Shown: positions 15,947-25,478, counted from the first letter of the stretch. The stretch is DNA of 64,000 nt from an uncultured Opitutia bacterium (GCA_903840415.1 CAIMFY010000069.1:1-64000), one strand, 5' to 3'. Translations and numbers: made by a program. Notes: generated by a model not told the origin, from the sequence alone.

Positions 15947-16725
15947 GCGGGAACCGTGGCGGTGGAAGCCGGAGTTTCAAGCGGGTTTTCGATTTCTTCG
16001 ACGGCGTCGCAGACGATGTCAGAAAACGCTTCATCCTGCCGCAGTCGCAGTTTTCGCAGGCGGGTGAGCTCAAGCACGGCCAGAAATGTCGCGACGAGCC
16101 GGCGCAGCGTGACGCTCTCGGTAAAGAGCGATGAAAAAATGAATGATTTTTGGGTCTGCACCCTCGTGAGCAGCCACTCCATCTGGTCGGCGACGGTGAC
16201 GACCTCGTCGTGGATTTCGCCGACGACGAGCTTTTCGGCGAGCCGGCGGAGGACGAGATTAAACGCGTTCCACAGTTCGATTCGATCAACGGTTTTCAGG
16301 GGACGATCGGCGCGGTCGCCGAGAGTGGAGACGTGGCGCTCCATGAGATTTTGGCGCGTCACCGCGAGTTCGCCGAGCGCGGCGGCCGCCTCCTTGAATT
16401 TTTTATACTGGAGCAACTGGTGAATCAGTTCCCAGCGCGGATCCATTTCGTCTTCGGTGGAATTGGGATCGATGGCGGCGAGGCCGCGCGGGAGCAGCAT
16501 GCGGCTTTTGATCTCCATCAAGGTGGCCGCCATCACGAAAAACTCGCCTGCGAGATCGAGGTCGAGCTGCTGCATCGCGCGGAGGGCTTCGAGGTATTGC
16601 CGCGTGACCGACTCGATCGGAATGTCGTAGATATCGAGTTCGTTCTTGCGGAGGAGAAACAGCAGGAGATCGAGCGGGCCTTCAAAGACCTGAAGTTTGA
16701 TGCGATAATCGGTGTCGGGAACCAC
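15943..16725 (-). CDS. scpA: Segregation and condensation protein ScpA
   Basis: 260 residues, the kleisin subunit of the SMC condensin. The N-terminus YRIKLQVFEGPLDLLLFLLRKNELDIYDIPI is the ScpA signature, followed by LAGEFFVMAATLMEIKSRMLLP. The C-terminal winged-helix part includes FLAVLELTRLRKLRLRQDEAFSDI. It bridges SMC heads together with ScpB to organise and segregate the chromosome. No smc or scpB is seen in this window. It lies 45 nt downstream of rsmB and is coupled to the 88-aa gene. Confidence 0.95.
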   Translation of the reverse strand: MVPDTDYRIKLQVFEGPLDLLLFLLRKNELDIYDIPIESVTRQYLEALRAMQQLDLDLAGEFFVMAATLMEIKSRMLLPRGLAAIDPNSTEDEMDPRWELIHQLLQYKKFKEAAAALGELAVTRQNLMERHVSTLGDRADRPLKTVDRIELWNAFNLVLRRLAEKLVVGEIHDEVVTVADQMEWLLTRVQTQKSFIFSSLFTESVTLRRLVATFLAVLELTRLRKLRLRQDEAFSDIVCDAVEEIENPLETPASTATVPA

Positions 16726-16770
16726 GTTAGCGCGATGGTTGGCGGCGCGTGCGGCGCGGCAATGGAAAAA

Positions 16771-17940
16771 TTATTTTCGTCGCAGCGCGGCGACGAAGAA
16801 GCCATCGGTATTGTGCGTGGCCGGAAGAATCGTGCGGGCCGGGCCGTCGGCGGCGAAGTCGGGATGGGCAGCGAGGAAGGCGGCGATCACGTCGTCGTTT
16901 TCCATGCGACTCAATGAGCACGTCGCGTAGATCAAGCGGCCGCCGGTGCGGACGCGGGGGCTGAACTCCGCGAGCACCGCGGTCTGGAGCTCCACCGCTT
17001 TCGCGACGTCGGCGGCGCTCGTGGTCCACTTGAGGTGCGGCGATCGGCGCCAGGTGCCGGAGCCGGTGCACGGGGCATCGAGCAGCACGCCGTCGTAGCT
17101 CGCCGTGGCCCGAGCGCGGAGGACGGTGATGTTGGTGAGCTTGGCGCGGACCGCGCGAATTTCCAATTCCCGCAGCGCGGAGGGCCGGATATCGTGGGCG
17201 TCAACGTGGCCGGTGGCACCGAGTAGTGTAGCGAGTTGCAGCGTCTTGCCGCCGGCGCCGGCGCAGGCGTCGAGCCAGCGTCCGCCGGGCGCGATGCCCG
17301 CGGCGCCGAGGACAAGTTGCGAGCCGAGGTCCTGAATTTCGACGAGGCCGTCGCGCCACGCGGCGGTCTTGGTCACGTCGGCTTCGGCGAGAACTTCGAG
17401 GGCTTCGAGGAGAATCTCGGAGCGTCGCGTGGCCCAGCCGAGCGGGGTGAATTCAGCGAGCACGCGGGCCGCGTCCGGAGTCTGCAAGCGCAGCCAGAGC
17501 GAGGCGCGGGTGTGCAGCGCATTGAGATTCGCCGGGTTCGTCGCCGCGGGGCAATGACGCGGCAGCCAGGCTGGCAACAGCGAATCGATGGTCGCGCCGA
17601 GATGCGCAGCCTTGGCCGCGACCGTCGTCGGACACGGCGGCCAGTCGCCACAGTGCGCAGCGCGAAAGGCGCGGGTCGCCGGTAAGTCGGCCGCGAGCCA
17701 TGCGGCGACTTGGGTAGCGCGCGCCGGGTCGGAATCGAGCAGCGGCTCGATCCATGGCAGGAAACGCAGCGTGGTGTAGATGAGTTCGCGGTAGAGTTTG
17801 CGGTCGCGCGAACCGAAGGAGCGGTTGGCGGCGAACAGCGCCTGCACCCGCGAGGGAAAATCCCGATCGCGGCGCCAGTGCGGGCGTAGCGTGGTGAGGA
17901 GGCGCAGAAAAACTTTCTGCTGGCTGCCGGCAAGGCTCAT
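16771..17940 (-). CDS. rsmB: 16S rRNA (cytosine-5)-methyltransferase, RsmB/Sun family
   Basis: 389 residues. An N-terminal NusB-like helical domain is present but degenerate (VFLRLLTTLRPHW, RDRKLYRELIYTTLRFLPWIEPLL). The SAM-dependent methyltransferase domain has the SAM loop LDACAGAGGKTLQLA, the motif IV cysteine DAPCTGSGTWRRSPHLKW and the catalytic cysteine of motif VI, ATCSLSRMEN. It methylates a cytosine of 16S rRNA; the exact site (C967 in E. coli RsmB) is inferred. The start at 17940 lies 4 nt after the lptD stop, so the two are translationally linked. Confidence 0.88.
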   Translation of the reverse strand: MSLAGSQQKVFLRLLTTLRPHWRRDRDFPSRVQALFAANRSFGSRDRKLYRELIYTTLRFLPWIEPLLDSDPARATQVAAWLAADLPATRAFRAAHCGDWPPCPTTVAAKAAHLGATIDSLLPAWLPRHCPAATNPANLNALHTRASLWLRLQTPDAARVLAEFTPLGWATRRSEILLEALEVLAEADVTKTAAWRDGLVEIQDLGSQLVLGAAGIAPGGRWLDACAGAGGKTLQLATLLGATGHVDAHDIRPSALRELEIRAVRAKLTNITVLRARATASYDGVLLDAPCTGSGTWRRSPHLKWTTSAADVAKAVELQTAVLAEFSPRVRTGGRLIYATCSLSRMENDDVIAAFLAAHPDFAADGPARTILPATHNTDGFFVAALRRK

Positions 17941-17944
17941 GGGC

Positions 17945-20038
17945 TCAGAAACCGATGGTCTCGATTTGCACATTCAGGCCGAAATGGCCCTCGCGGCTCG
18001 GCCCGGACGAAAAGTTGACATCGTAGGATACGCGCCAGGTGTCACCGAGATTCTGAACCAGCCCGTAGGTTTGTTGGTTGAAGCGGTGGGCCCGGGCATC
18101 GTAGCTCAAGCGGGCGAGGGCGGTGTAACGCTCGTTGATGCGCGCCCGACCTTCGATGTGGTAGTCTTGGATTTGCGTGCGGAGAAAATTATTCGAGAAC
18201 CGCAGCGACCAGGCGGTGCCGTCGTGGAGCGTGAGGCCGGAGTTGAATTCCTGCATCGTCGCGGTCTGCGGCGTGAGCCGGCTGTAGGAATCCACCTGCA
18301 GCCAGCGCGCCGGCGCGAACGCCGCCTCGGTGTGCACTTCCGAGACGTCGCGCTCGCCGGGTCCGCGCGTGAAGTGAAAATCGGCGGCGACATTCAGCGT
18401 GAGCAAATCGCGCGATCCGTAAGTGGCGTCGCGGGTTTGCAGGGTGTTGTCGAGTGAGAGACGGAGGGTGTTGGTTGCATGCAGGTCGTCGAGGTTGCGT
18501 GGTTCGCCGAGGCCGAGTGGTTGGAGGTAGGGCAGGTCAGTCGTTCCGTTGATCTGCACTTGTCGATCAATCTGCGGGATCTGATTGCGGCCCTTCGCGG
18601 CCTCGGGGATGTAGCGGTAGCTGAGGCGCGGCGTGAAGAGGTGGCGGAGGCCGTTGATGTCCCACAGCGCGTTCTTGTAATCGAAGGTGCCGCTTGTGTG
18701 GAGCGCCGCGTCGAAGCCGAGTTCGCCGAGTGTGCGCGTGTAGCCGCCGGCGATTGCGGCGCCGGTCGTGTCGGCATAGTGCGTGATGCGCGCACCGGCG
18801 ACGGGCGCAAACGCGAACCAGTCCGTCGGCGCGATGGGGCGCGAGAGTGCGTAGTAGGCGTCGAACCGATCGCTTTGCAGGCGCGGGCCGCCGAGCGGCG
18901 GAATCTCGCGCAGCACGGCGGCGCTGGCGTTGAAACGTTCCAGAAAACCCGCGCCGATCGTCGTTGGCAGGAGGTCGAAACGCAGCTCGGGCAGGCGCTC
19001 TTGCACGGACTCGAAGGTGTTCGGCCGAAAACGGGCGAAGGCGGAGAGAAAGTAGTTTTGGCCCGTGTAGGTCGTTTCGACAAACGTGTCGGGTTCCTGG
19101 ACACGGAAGAAATCCCGCGGGCGGAAATCTCGGAGAATCTCGGAGTCCTTCCACCAGTTGACTTGCGCGGAGAGCGAAAGGTTGTCAGTGAGTCGCTGCG
19201 CGTGCTGCCCTTCGACAAAGCCACGGTTCGCGGACACGGGCCGGCCGAGCACATCGGTCAATTTGTTGCCGTGGTCGTTGATGAATCCGGTGCGAAAGTA
19301 GCCGCTCATATCGCTGTCTTCCGGGCCGCGCGTGTAAGTGCCGGCTGGGCCGAACATCAGACCGCGTTTAGTGTATAGTCCGACGTCGGCGCCGAGTTGC
19401 ATCCCGGGTGCGGCCTGCAAGTGCAGCCCCGCCTCGACATAAGCCCCGAGCGCGCTGGTAAACCCGCCGCTGACGGCGACGTCCGTGACGAGCGGATCGT
19501 GAAGTTCCTGAGTCAGTTTTGGCAATGGCAGGAAACGCGATTCGCCGATCCCGAGGGTAGATTTTTCCGTGCGTAACCGCTGGCCCGGCGAGTAAACAAT
19601 TTTTTCCGCGGTGATTGCCGGCTGCCACGGGCCGGGTTCGCCGTAGGAGACGGTGGCATGATTCACGGTGATTTCGGCGGCAGTGCCGGCGGCGGATTCG
19701 CCGGCGACATAATACGGGAAGACGCCAAGTCGGACGTGCTCGGCGTTGAAAGATCCGTCGTTGCGTCGGTAGACCAGTTGGTCAGCCAACAATCGTATGG
19801 CGCCGCGCGTGACCACGACATGACCATGGGCGGTGATGACGTTGCGCGATTGGTTGTCCAAGAGAATCTCGTCAGCGGTGACGACGACGCGACCGTCGCT
19901 CATCCGGGCATGGCCGATGGCGCGCGACGTGATATCGTTGGCGTCCATCTTGTCGGCCGTCAGATCGAATTGCCCCGGCTGCGCGAAAAGCGGCAGCGCG
20001 GCGGCGCAGGCGAGGAACACGAATAGGCGACGGATCAC
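17945..20038 (-). CDS. lptD: LPS-assembly protein LptD (OstA/Imp)
   Basis: 697 residues. The signal peptide MIRRLFVFLACAAALPLFAQ is followed by an OstA/LptA-like beta-jellyroll (FDLTADKMDANDITSRAIGHARM, VTADEILLDNQSRNVITAHGHVVV) and then a long beta-barrel (LRFDLLPTTIGAGFLERFNASA, YRYIPEAAKGRNQIPQID, WRVSYDVNFSSGP). LptD with the lipoprotein LptE inserts lipopolysaccharide into the outer leaflet. Few cysteines are visible, so the E. coli disulfide relay does not seem to be conserved. It heads the minus-strand run into rsmB and is divergent from glgB. Confidence 0.88.
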   Translation of the reverse strand: MIRRLFVFLACAAALPLFAQPGQFDLTADKMDANDITSRAIGHARMSDGRVVVTADEILLDNQSRNVITAHGHVVVTRGAIRLLADQLVYRRNDGSFNAEHVRLGVFPYYVAGESAAGTAAEITVNHATVSYGEPGPWQPAITAEKIVYSPGQRLRTEKSTLGIGESRFLPLPKLTQELHDPLVTDVAVSGGFTSALGAYVEAGLHLQAAPGMQLGADVGLYTKRGLMFGPAGTYTRGPEDSDMSGYFRTGFINDHGNKLTDVLGRPVSANRGFVEGQHAQRLTDNLSLSAQVNWWKDSEILRDFRPRDFFRVQEPDTFVETTYTGQNYFLSAFARFRPNTFESVQERLPELRFDLLPTTIGAGFLERFNASAAVLREIPPLGGPRLQSDRFDAYYALSRPIAPTDWFAFAPVAGARITHYADTTGAAIAGGYTRTLGELGFDAALHTSGTFDYKNALWDINGLRHLFTPRLSYRYIPEAAKGRNQIPQIDRQVQINGTTDLPYLQPLGLGEPRNLDDLHATNTLRLSLDNTLQTRDATYGSRDLLTLNVAADFHFTRGPGERDVSEVHTEAAFAPARWLQVDSYSRLTPQTATMQEFNSGLTLHDGTAWSLRFSNNFLRTQIQDYHIEGRARINERYTALARLSYDARAHRFNQQTYGLVQNLGDTWRVSYDVNFSSGPSREGHFGLNVQIETIGF

Positions 20039-20146
20039 GCGCGGAGCAAAGTCAGCGGTTTCGGCGCAGGCAAGCTTCCGCGCGGGAGCAAATCTGAGCT
20101 AGACCGCCGCCGACGTCTGCGACACGCTGCGGTAAATCTACCCCGC

Positions 20147-22357
20147 GTGATCATCTCCAAAAGCGAACTGACAGCCCTTCTCAACGCGAAACACGCCACA
20201 CCGCACGCCGTGCTCGGGATGCACCCCCACAAGCGCGGCCGCAGCCAAGGTGTCGTGGTGCGAGCGTTTCTTCGGGAAGTCGCGGCCTGCGAGGTCGTCG
20301 AACTCGACGCGACGCCGCCCCAACTCCATCCGATGAAGCGGGTCGCCGCCGAGGGTGTGTTTGAAGTGTTCATCGCCAAGCGTCCGGGAGTGTTTCGCTA
20401 CCAGTTGCGCGCCACTTTCTCGAACGGTGAAATCCGACAGTTCTTCGACCCGTATTGTTTCCTTCCCACTCTCGGTGATCAGGAACTTTTTCTTTTTAAC
20501 GAGGGGAACGAGCACCGTATATACGAAAAACTCGGCGCGCAGCCGCGGAACTTGGGCGGAGTCTTGGGCGTGTCGTTTGCCGTGTGGGCGCCTTCGGCGG
20601 CGCGAGTGTCGGTCGTCGGCAATTTTAATCACTGGGATGGACGCTATCACCCGATGCGCTCACTCGGGGCGTCGGGTGTGTGGGAACTGTTCGTGCCCGG
20701 ACTGGGCGAGGGTGAACTCTACAAATTCGAGATCCGCGATCAACACGGCACGGTGCGGCTCAAGACTGATCCTTATGGCACGTATTTCGAGGCGCCGCCG
20801 AACAACGCCGCGATCGTCTGTGATCCGCGGCGCTTCAAGTGGACCGACAGCCCGTGGATCGATCGCCGCGCCGCGAATGCCACCAAACTCGATCAACCGA
20901 TGTCGGTCTACGAGGTGCACCTCGGTTCGTGGCGTCGCATCCCCGAGGACAACGACCGGCCGTTAACCTACCGCGAGGCGGCGCCGCAGTTGGCAGATTA
21001 CTGCGTCGAGATGGGTTTCACCCACGTCGAGGTGATGCCACTCGCCGAACATCCCTTCGATGGTTCGTGGGGTTACCAAGTCACGGGCTTCTACGCGCCG
21101 ACGCACCGTTTCGGCCCGCCGGAAGATTTCGCGTGGTTCGTCGATCTCCTGCATTCGCGCGGCATCGGTGTGATTCTCGACTGGGTGCCGGCGCATTTTC
21201 CTCGCGATACGTTTGCGCTGGCGGAGTTCGACGGCACGCATCTCTACGAGCACGCCGATCCGCGGCAGGGCGCGCACATGGATTGGGGCACACTGATTTT
21301 CAATTACGGGCGCAACGAAGTCCGCTGCTTTCTCGCCGCCAACGCGCTTGCTTGGTGCGAACGCTACCACCTCGACGGGCTGCGCGTCGATGCGGTGGCG
21401 TCGATGCTCTACCTCGACTACTCGCGCAAGGAGGGCCAGTGGGTGCCGAACAAATTCGGCGGCCGCGAAAATCTCGAGGCGATCGCGTTTCTCAAACACG
21501 TCAACGGACTCGTGCATCATTATTATCCGGGCGTGCGGATGATCGCGGAGGAGAGCACCTCGTTTGCCGGTGTCAGCAAGCCGACGGCGGAGGGCGGCCT
21601 CGGGTTCGACTACAAGTGGAACATGGGCTGGATGAACGACACGCTCCGCTATTTCACGAAGGAGTCCATCGTGCGCCGCTACCACCACAGCGATCTCACG
21701 TTTGGGATGCTCTACCAGTATGCGGAAAATTTTGTGACCGTCTTCTCGCACGACGAAGTCGTGCATGGAAAGGCGTCGATGCTCTTCAAGATGGGCGCGT
21801 GGCACATTGCGGAAAAGGCCGCGCACCTGCGCTCGCTCTACGCGCACATGTGGGCGTGGCCCGGCAAGAAGCTGATTTTTATGGGCAGCGAATTCGCGCA
21901 ATCCCGCGAATGGGCGCACGACACGAGTCTCGACTGGCACCTCTGCCAATACCCCGATCACGAGGGCGTGCGGCTGCTCGTTCGCGACCTCAACCACCTC
22001 TACACGGCGGAACCGGTGCTCAGCGAAAACGATTTCAACGTGCAGGGCTTCCGTTGGATTTCGTGTCAGGATACGGACGCCAACCTCATCGCCTACCTGC
22101 GGCAGGATGCGTCCGAAAAGACACTGTTCGCGGTCGTCGGCCATTTTGGCGGCGCGGCCCGCGACTACCGGATCGGTGTGCCACGCCACGGCTACTGGCG
22201 CGAAATGATCAACTCGAACAGCACCTACTACGGCGGGAGCGGCGTCGGCAACGACGGCGGCCGCAACACCGAGGAAGTGCCGCGCGACGGCTTCAGTCAG
22301 TCGATTCTCGTCACGCTGCCGCCGCATACGACGGTAATCTTCAAGTGGTCGGAGTGA
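20147..22357 (+). CDS. glgB: 1,4-alpha-glucan branching enzyme (GlgB)
   Basis: 736 residues, close to E. coli GlgB (728). An N-terminal CBM48-like pair of domains (GVLGVSFAVWAPSAARVSVVGNFNHWDGRYHPM) precedes the GH13 barrel: EVHLGSW, THVEVMPLAEHPFDGSWGYQVTGFYAPTHRFG, the nucleophile in GLRVDAVASMLYLDYSR (Asp415) and the acid/base in IAEEST (Glu468 or Glu469), then FSHDEVVHGK. It makes alpha-1,6 branches in glycogen. The start is GTG at 20147; an upstream shared region of about 108 bp separates it from lptD. No other glg genes are adjacent. Confidence 0.96.
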   Translation: MIISKSELTALLNAKHATPHAVLGMHPHKRGRSQGVVVRAFLREVAACEVVELDATPPQLHPMKRVAAEGVFEVFIAKRPGVFRYQLRATFSNGEIRQFFDPYCFLPTLGDQELFLFNEGNEHRIYEKLGAQPRNLGGVLGVSFAVWAPSAARVSVVGNFNHWDGRYHPMRSLGASGVWELFVPGLGEGELYKFEIRDQHGTVRLKTDPYGTYFEAPPNNAAIVCDPRRFKWTDSPWIDRRAANATKLDQPMSVYEVHLGSWRRIPEDNDRPLTYREAAPQLADYCVEMGFTHVEVMPLAEHPFDGSWGYQVTGFYAPTHRFGPPEDFAWFVDLLHSRGIGVILDWVPAHFPRDTFALAEFDGTHLYEHADPRQGAHMDWGTLIFNYGRNEVRCFLAANALAWCERYHLDGLRVDAVASMLYLDYSRKEGQWVPNKFGGRENLEAIAFLKHVNGLVHHYYPGVRMIAEESTSFAGVSKPTAEGGLGFDYKWNMGWMNDTLRYFTKESIVRRYHHSDLTFGMLYQYAENFVTVFSHDEVVHGKASMLFKMGAWHIAEKAAHLRSLYAHMWAWPGKKLIFMGSEFAQSREWAHDTSLDWHLCQYPDHEGVRLLVRDLNHLYTAEPVLSENDFNVQGFRWISCQDTDANLIAYLRQDASEKTLFAVVGHFGGAARDYRIGVPRHGYWREMINSNSTYYGGSGVGNDGGRNTEEVPRDGFSQSILVTLPPHTTVIFKWSE

Positions 22358-22363
22358 CGCGCG

Positions 22364-23032
22364 CTATTTTTTTCGGACGCTCTCATAGTCGGCAAATATC
22401 ACAGTCATGTCGGCGTCGAGCGACTTGAAGAAAAACGCAGTGCCACGCACGTGGGTCGTGACGGCTTGCGGCAAGCTTGGCCGGTCCGCGGTGGGCACCG
22501 AGTAGGTGAGCTTCGTGGCCAGCTCCACGATCTTTACACCGATCGTCGGGCTGAAGGCGCCCGTGCTCGCCAATTCGATCGATTCGACGGTGCGGGTCGG
22601 CTTGTGCACGACGATCGTCACGCGGAGAAACGCTGCGGTGCGGTCGCCAGTTTCTCCGGGTTTCATTTGGAGGCGGTAGGTCGTGCGTTCGGGCGAGTCG
22701 GCGGCCACCTCGGTGGTGCCGAGATCGAATTGATCGGTGAGTTTCGGCGCGGTGCCGCCCCGCGAGCGGCGAGAACGCATCTCGGTGTAGTCCTGCGCTT
22801 CCTCTGCGGTGGGCGTGCGGCCATCTTTGCCGATGAGCGTCCAGCGCTCAAATTCGGCTTTGGTGGCGTCGAAGCGTTCGTTGGTGGACTTGCCCTCCGC
22901 CGAGGTGGCCTGGGTAAATGACCAGCCACGCGGGGCGTCGGCGCGAAAGTTTTCAAGTGCTGCCGTCAGCAACGGTGGTGTCGCGGCGAACGCCGCCGCT
23001 GCTACCATGAAAATCAAAGCAAACAATCGCAT
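22364..23032 (-). CDS. Secreted hypothetical protein
   Basis: 222 residues beginning MRLFALIFMVAAAAFAA, a clear signal peptide, which is why I prefer the ATG at 23032 over one 13 codons upstream. The mature part mixes strands and loops (WSFTQATSAEGKSTNERFDATKAEFERWTLI, YRLQMKPGETGDRTAAFLRVTIVVHK, TRTVESIELASTGAFSP, VRGTAFFFKSLDADMTVIF). It resembles periplasmic lipoprotein-carrier-like or DUF beta-sandwich proteins, but I cannot name a family. It converges on glgB with only 6 nt between stops. Confidence 0.65.
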   Translation of the reverse strand: MRLFALIFMVAAAAFAATPPLLTAALENFRADAPRGWSFTQATSAEGKSTNERFDATKAEFERWTLIGKDGRTPTAEEAQDYTEMRSRRSRGGTAPKLTDQFDLGTTEVAADSPERTTYRLQMKPGETGDRTAAFLRVTIVVHKPTRTVESIELASTGAFSPTIGVKIVELATKLTYSVPTADRPSLPQAVTTHVRGTAFFFKSLDADMTVIFADYESVRKK

Positions 23033-23121
23033 CGCGCCGTAAAAGCCGACGCCTGCGGCTGACGCAAACAAAGTCGCGCATTGGCTGGCAGGGTGGGGTG
23101 TCGTCGCGACAGTGTGCGGCC

Positions 23122-23604
23122 TTACATAATGCTCGCGATGCGCAACATCGTGCTCGGGCCTCGGCCGGCGGCGGTAACCATTTCGCCCACCTGCCGCCCG
23201 ACCAACTGGCGACCAAAGGGCGACTGCGGTGTGACGACGAGCACGGATCGGCCATTGAGGCGCACCTCGCTACCTCCGGCCCGCGGGCCAATAAAATACC
23301 ATGAGTGCTTACCGGTCGGAGACGAGAGTTCGACCAAGGCACCGAGCGCGATGGTGGCCGTCGCGGAAAATTCCGGCAGCGACAGACTCGTGTAGTGGGC
23401 GAGGCTGGCTTCGATTTCCGCGGCTTGCCGGGCCTGACCCTCGGCGAGGTAGGCGGCCTCCTGACTATGGGTGTCGTATTTGTTCTCTGCGCGGCTTTCC
23501 TCACTGATGGCTTCGTCGCGGGCGAGCAGGGCGGCACCGGTCTGGAGGGCGAGTTCGGCGCGCAGTTGATCGACGATGGCGTCGCGGAGGGCGGATTTGT
23601 TCAC
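23122..23604 (-). CDS. GreA/GreB-like transcription factor
   Basis: 160 residues from a GTG at 23604. It has the two-part Gre layout. An N-terminal helical hairpin has the tip EESRAENKYDTHSQEAAYLAEG, comparable to the acidic tip of GreA/GreB (DLSENAEYHAA). A C-terminal FKBP-like domain is TIALGALVELSSPTGKHSWYFIGPRAGG...VLVVTPQSPFGRQLVGRQVGE, matching the usual TPQSPLGRALLGKKVGD. Gre factors enter the RNA polymerase secondary channel and trigger cleavage of backtracked RNA. The tip has Glu and Asp residues in place, so cleavage activity is plausible. It is divergent from the parA-like gene across about 114 bp. Confidence 0.75.
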   Translation of the reverse strand: MNKSALRDAIVDQLRAELALQTGAALLARDEAISEESRAENKYDTHSQEAAYLAEGQARQAAEIEASLAHYTSLSLPEFSATATIALGALVELSSPTGKHSWYFIGPRAGGSEVRLNGRSVLVVTPQSPFGRQLVGRQVGEMVTAAGRGPSTMLRIASIM

Positions 23605-23718
23605 GCGTTGGAAAATTAAGGTAAAAGCTCGTGGTCTGATCGTGTTACCTCGCGAAGCCGAGGTTCGGGGTGGCATGTTCACCGTCGCGATGACCGGCTT
23701 GTCAACGGACTTCGCAGC

Positions 23719-24618
23719 ATGGCGCGAAAAATCAGTTTCATCAATTACAAGGGCGGCGTCGGCAAGACCTCGCTCATCGTCAACACCGCCGCGGCGCTCG
23801 CCAAGCTCGGCCACCGCGTGCTGTTGTGCGATTTCGACACGCAGTCCAACGCGAGCATCTGGCTGCTGCGCCTCGACCGCTGGAATAAAATCAACGCCGC
23901 CGGCGAGGGTTCGATCTACTCCATCTTCGAGCCGGGGCGCGCTCAGGTGCGCGAACTCGTGGTAAAGGATGTGGTCGAGGGTAAGACCGGCGAGAAGGTG
24001 CTGCCGGGCCTCGATCTGATCCCAACGACGTTCAACCTCGTTGATCTCGAAAACGAATTCAACGGCGACCCGAAGCGCCCGCACTACCTCGTATTCTACG
24101 AGCAACTCGCCACCATCGAGGCGAACTACGATTTCATTCTCTTCGACTGCCCGCCGAACATTCTGCGCGCGGCGCAGTGCGGGGTATTTGCGTCAAACGA
24201 GATCTACGTCCCAGTGAATCCCGACGCGCTTAGTCTCATCGGGTTCACGCTGTTGGTCGAAAAGCTCTACAAGTTTCATCAGCTTTCGGCGAGTTTTCGG
24301 TCGTCCGCGATGGGAGTGCCGGCGCAAGTCCAAGGCCTCGTGTTCAACTCGATCAAGGCTGGAGTCGATATCGAGGTGCCGAAGATGCGGCTCCAACTTC
24401 GGCTCAACCAGTTCAAGACCGCGAAACGCGCGGCGCCGGCCGCGAAGATTTTCAGCACGCAGATTCGCGACGCGATGGTCGTGCGCCGCGCGGTCGCGCT
24501 CGGTCTGCCGGCCGCACTGGTCGGGGCCGATGTCGAGGCCGGGCCGGCCGCCGGCGATAATGTGGTCAACGATTACAAGAAACTCGCCAACGAAATCCTG
24601 CAGCATGCGATCATTTGA
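23719..24618 (+). CDS. ParA/MinD-family ATPase
   Basis: 299 residues. It carries the deviant Walker A motif YKGGVGKTS (signature Lys11 and Lys16), the switch I region DFDTQSNASIWLLR and Walker B DFILFDCPPN. These are hallmarks of dimerising ParA-type ATPases that position DNA or protein cargo on the nucleoid or membrane. No amphipathic C-terminal membrane helix of MinD type is evident. There is no parB or parS and no chromosome-origin context, so it is unlikely to be the main chromosomal ParA. The next two genes follow at +8 nt and by a 4-bp overlap, forming a compact operon that suggests a dedicated positioning module. Confidence 0.9.
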   Translation: MARKISFINYKGGVGKTSLIVNTAAALAKLGHRVLLCDFDTQSNASIWLLRLDRWNKINAAGEGSIYSIFEPGRAQVRELVVKDVVEGKTGEKVLPGLDLIPTTFNLVDLENEFNGDPKRPHYLVFYEQLATIEANYDFILFDCPPNILRAAQCGVFASNEIYVPVNPDALSLIGFTLLVEKLYKFHQLSASFRSSAMGVPAQVQGLVFNSIKAGVDIEVPKMRLQLRLNQFKTAKRAAPAAKIFSTQIRDAMVVRRAVALGLPAALVGADVEAGPAAGDNVVNDYKKLANEILQHAII

Positions 24619-24626
24619 ATTTTCCA

Positions 24627-25478
24627 ATGAAAACCACCACCAAAGATTGGGATGAGGTGCGCAGTGCCTTTTCGACCTCCATCATGGTCGATACCGGACT
24701 GCGCAGTCTCGCGCAAAATCTCGACGCCCCCGACTGGCCGATTAAGGGCCAAGATGAGACACCTTCGAGCTACATCGATTTGAATTTCGAGGAAGTCATC
24801 GAACTTCTCCAGCTCAAGGGCCAGAAGCCGGATCGCATCGATCAGCTCGTGAGCATTCTTCAGGAGACGCTGGCGTTCGACAGTCCCTTTGGCGAGATGG
24901 TGACGCAGACCGAGGCGTCGTCGGTCCGCGACAACGCACTTCTGAAAAATCTCGCGAAGCTCGGCATCCCAGAAAATTTTCCGATGGCGCTCACGGCGCT
25001 CGACCCGGGCACCTTGGAATTCTGCCGCTTGGAAAAACTCGCGACGCTGGCAGAATTCGCCGTGTTTGCGCAGGGGATGGCCCAAAGCGTGATCGTCGGC
25101 GGAGATTTTCGGAAATTGCTCAACGCGCTTTCGCATGTCGACGAAACGGCGCTCGCCGAGGTGTTGCCTTTCCGCCGGGGGGCGAAAGGTCTGCACCTCG
25201 TCGAAGCGGTCGCGCAGGCGGTCCGAGTGAAAGATGCGGCCGCGCGGGCGGAACTCGCCACCACGTGGTTTCGCGACGACCTCGCCGCCATCGAGCAGGA
25301 TCTCGCGAGCGGCGGCGCGTTGGCGCGGCAGTTCAGCCGGCTGGGCGATCGGGTGCTGGAGGTTCGGGCGGCAGATTTGCTGCGGCCGTATTTGCGGCTG
25401 CCGGCGGGAATGGTGGAAAAACGGAGAGGCGGTTTCTTTGGCCGGCTGTTCGGAAAACCAGTGTTGCTCCGGCCATGA
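24627..25478 (+). CDS. Hypothetical protein in ParA operon
   Basis: 283 residues, unrecognised. Largely alpha-helical with acidic and leucine-rich stretches (LNFEEVIELLQLKGQKPDRIDQLVSILQETLAFD, LAEFAVFAQGMAQSVIVGGDFRKLLNALSHV, WFRDDLAAIEQDLASGGALARQFSRLGDRVLEVRAADLLRPYLRL). It ends in a basic, aromatic tail, KRRGGFFGRLFGKPVLLRP. It starts 8 nt after the ParA-like gene; an in-frame TTG upstream at 24615 is less likely. It overlaps the coiled-coil gene by 4 bp. It could be the adaptor or cargo that the ATPase positions. The tail looks suited to membrane or nucleic-acid contact, but this is inference. Confidence 0.7.
   Translation: MKTTTKDWDEVRSAFSTSIMVDTGLRSLAQNLDAPDWPIKGQDETPSSYIDLNFEEVIELLQLKGQKPDRIDQLVSILQETLAFDSPFGEMVTQTEASSVRDNALLKNLAKLGIPENFPMALTALDPGTLEFCRLEKLATLAEFAVFAQGMAQSVIVGGDFRKLLNALSHVDETALAEVLPFRRGAKGLHLVEAVAQAVRVKDAAARAELATTWFRDDLAAIEQDLASGGALARQFSRLGDRVLEVRAADLLRPYLRLPAGMVEKRRGGFFGRLFGKPVLLRP

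Noticed and set aside
18479-19378. 299-codon plus-strand frame across lptD
   Set aside because: Antisense to the LptD barrel; no motifs and atypical composition.
20839-22428. 529-codon plus-strand and 454-codon minus-strand frames across glgB
   Set aside because: Both are high-GC shadows of glgB, which shows catalytic motifs throughout its own frame.
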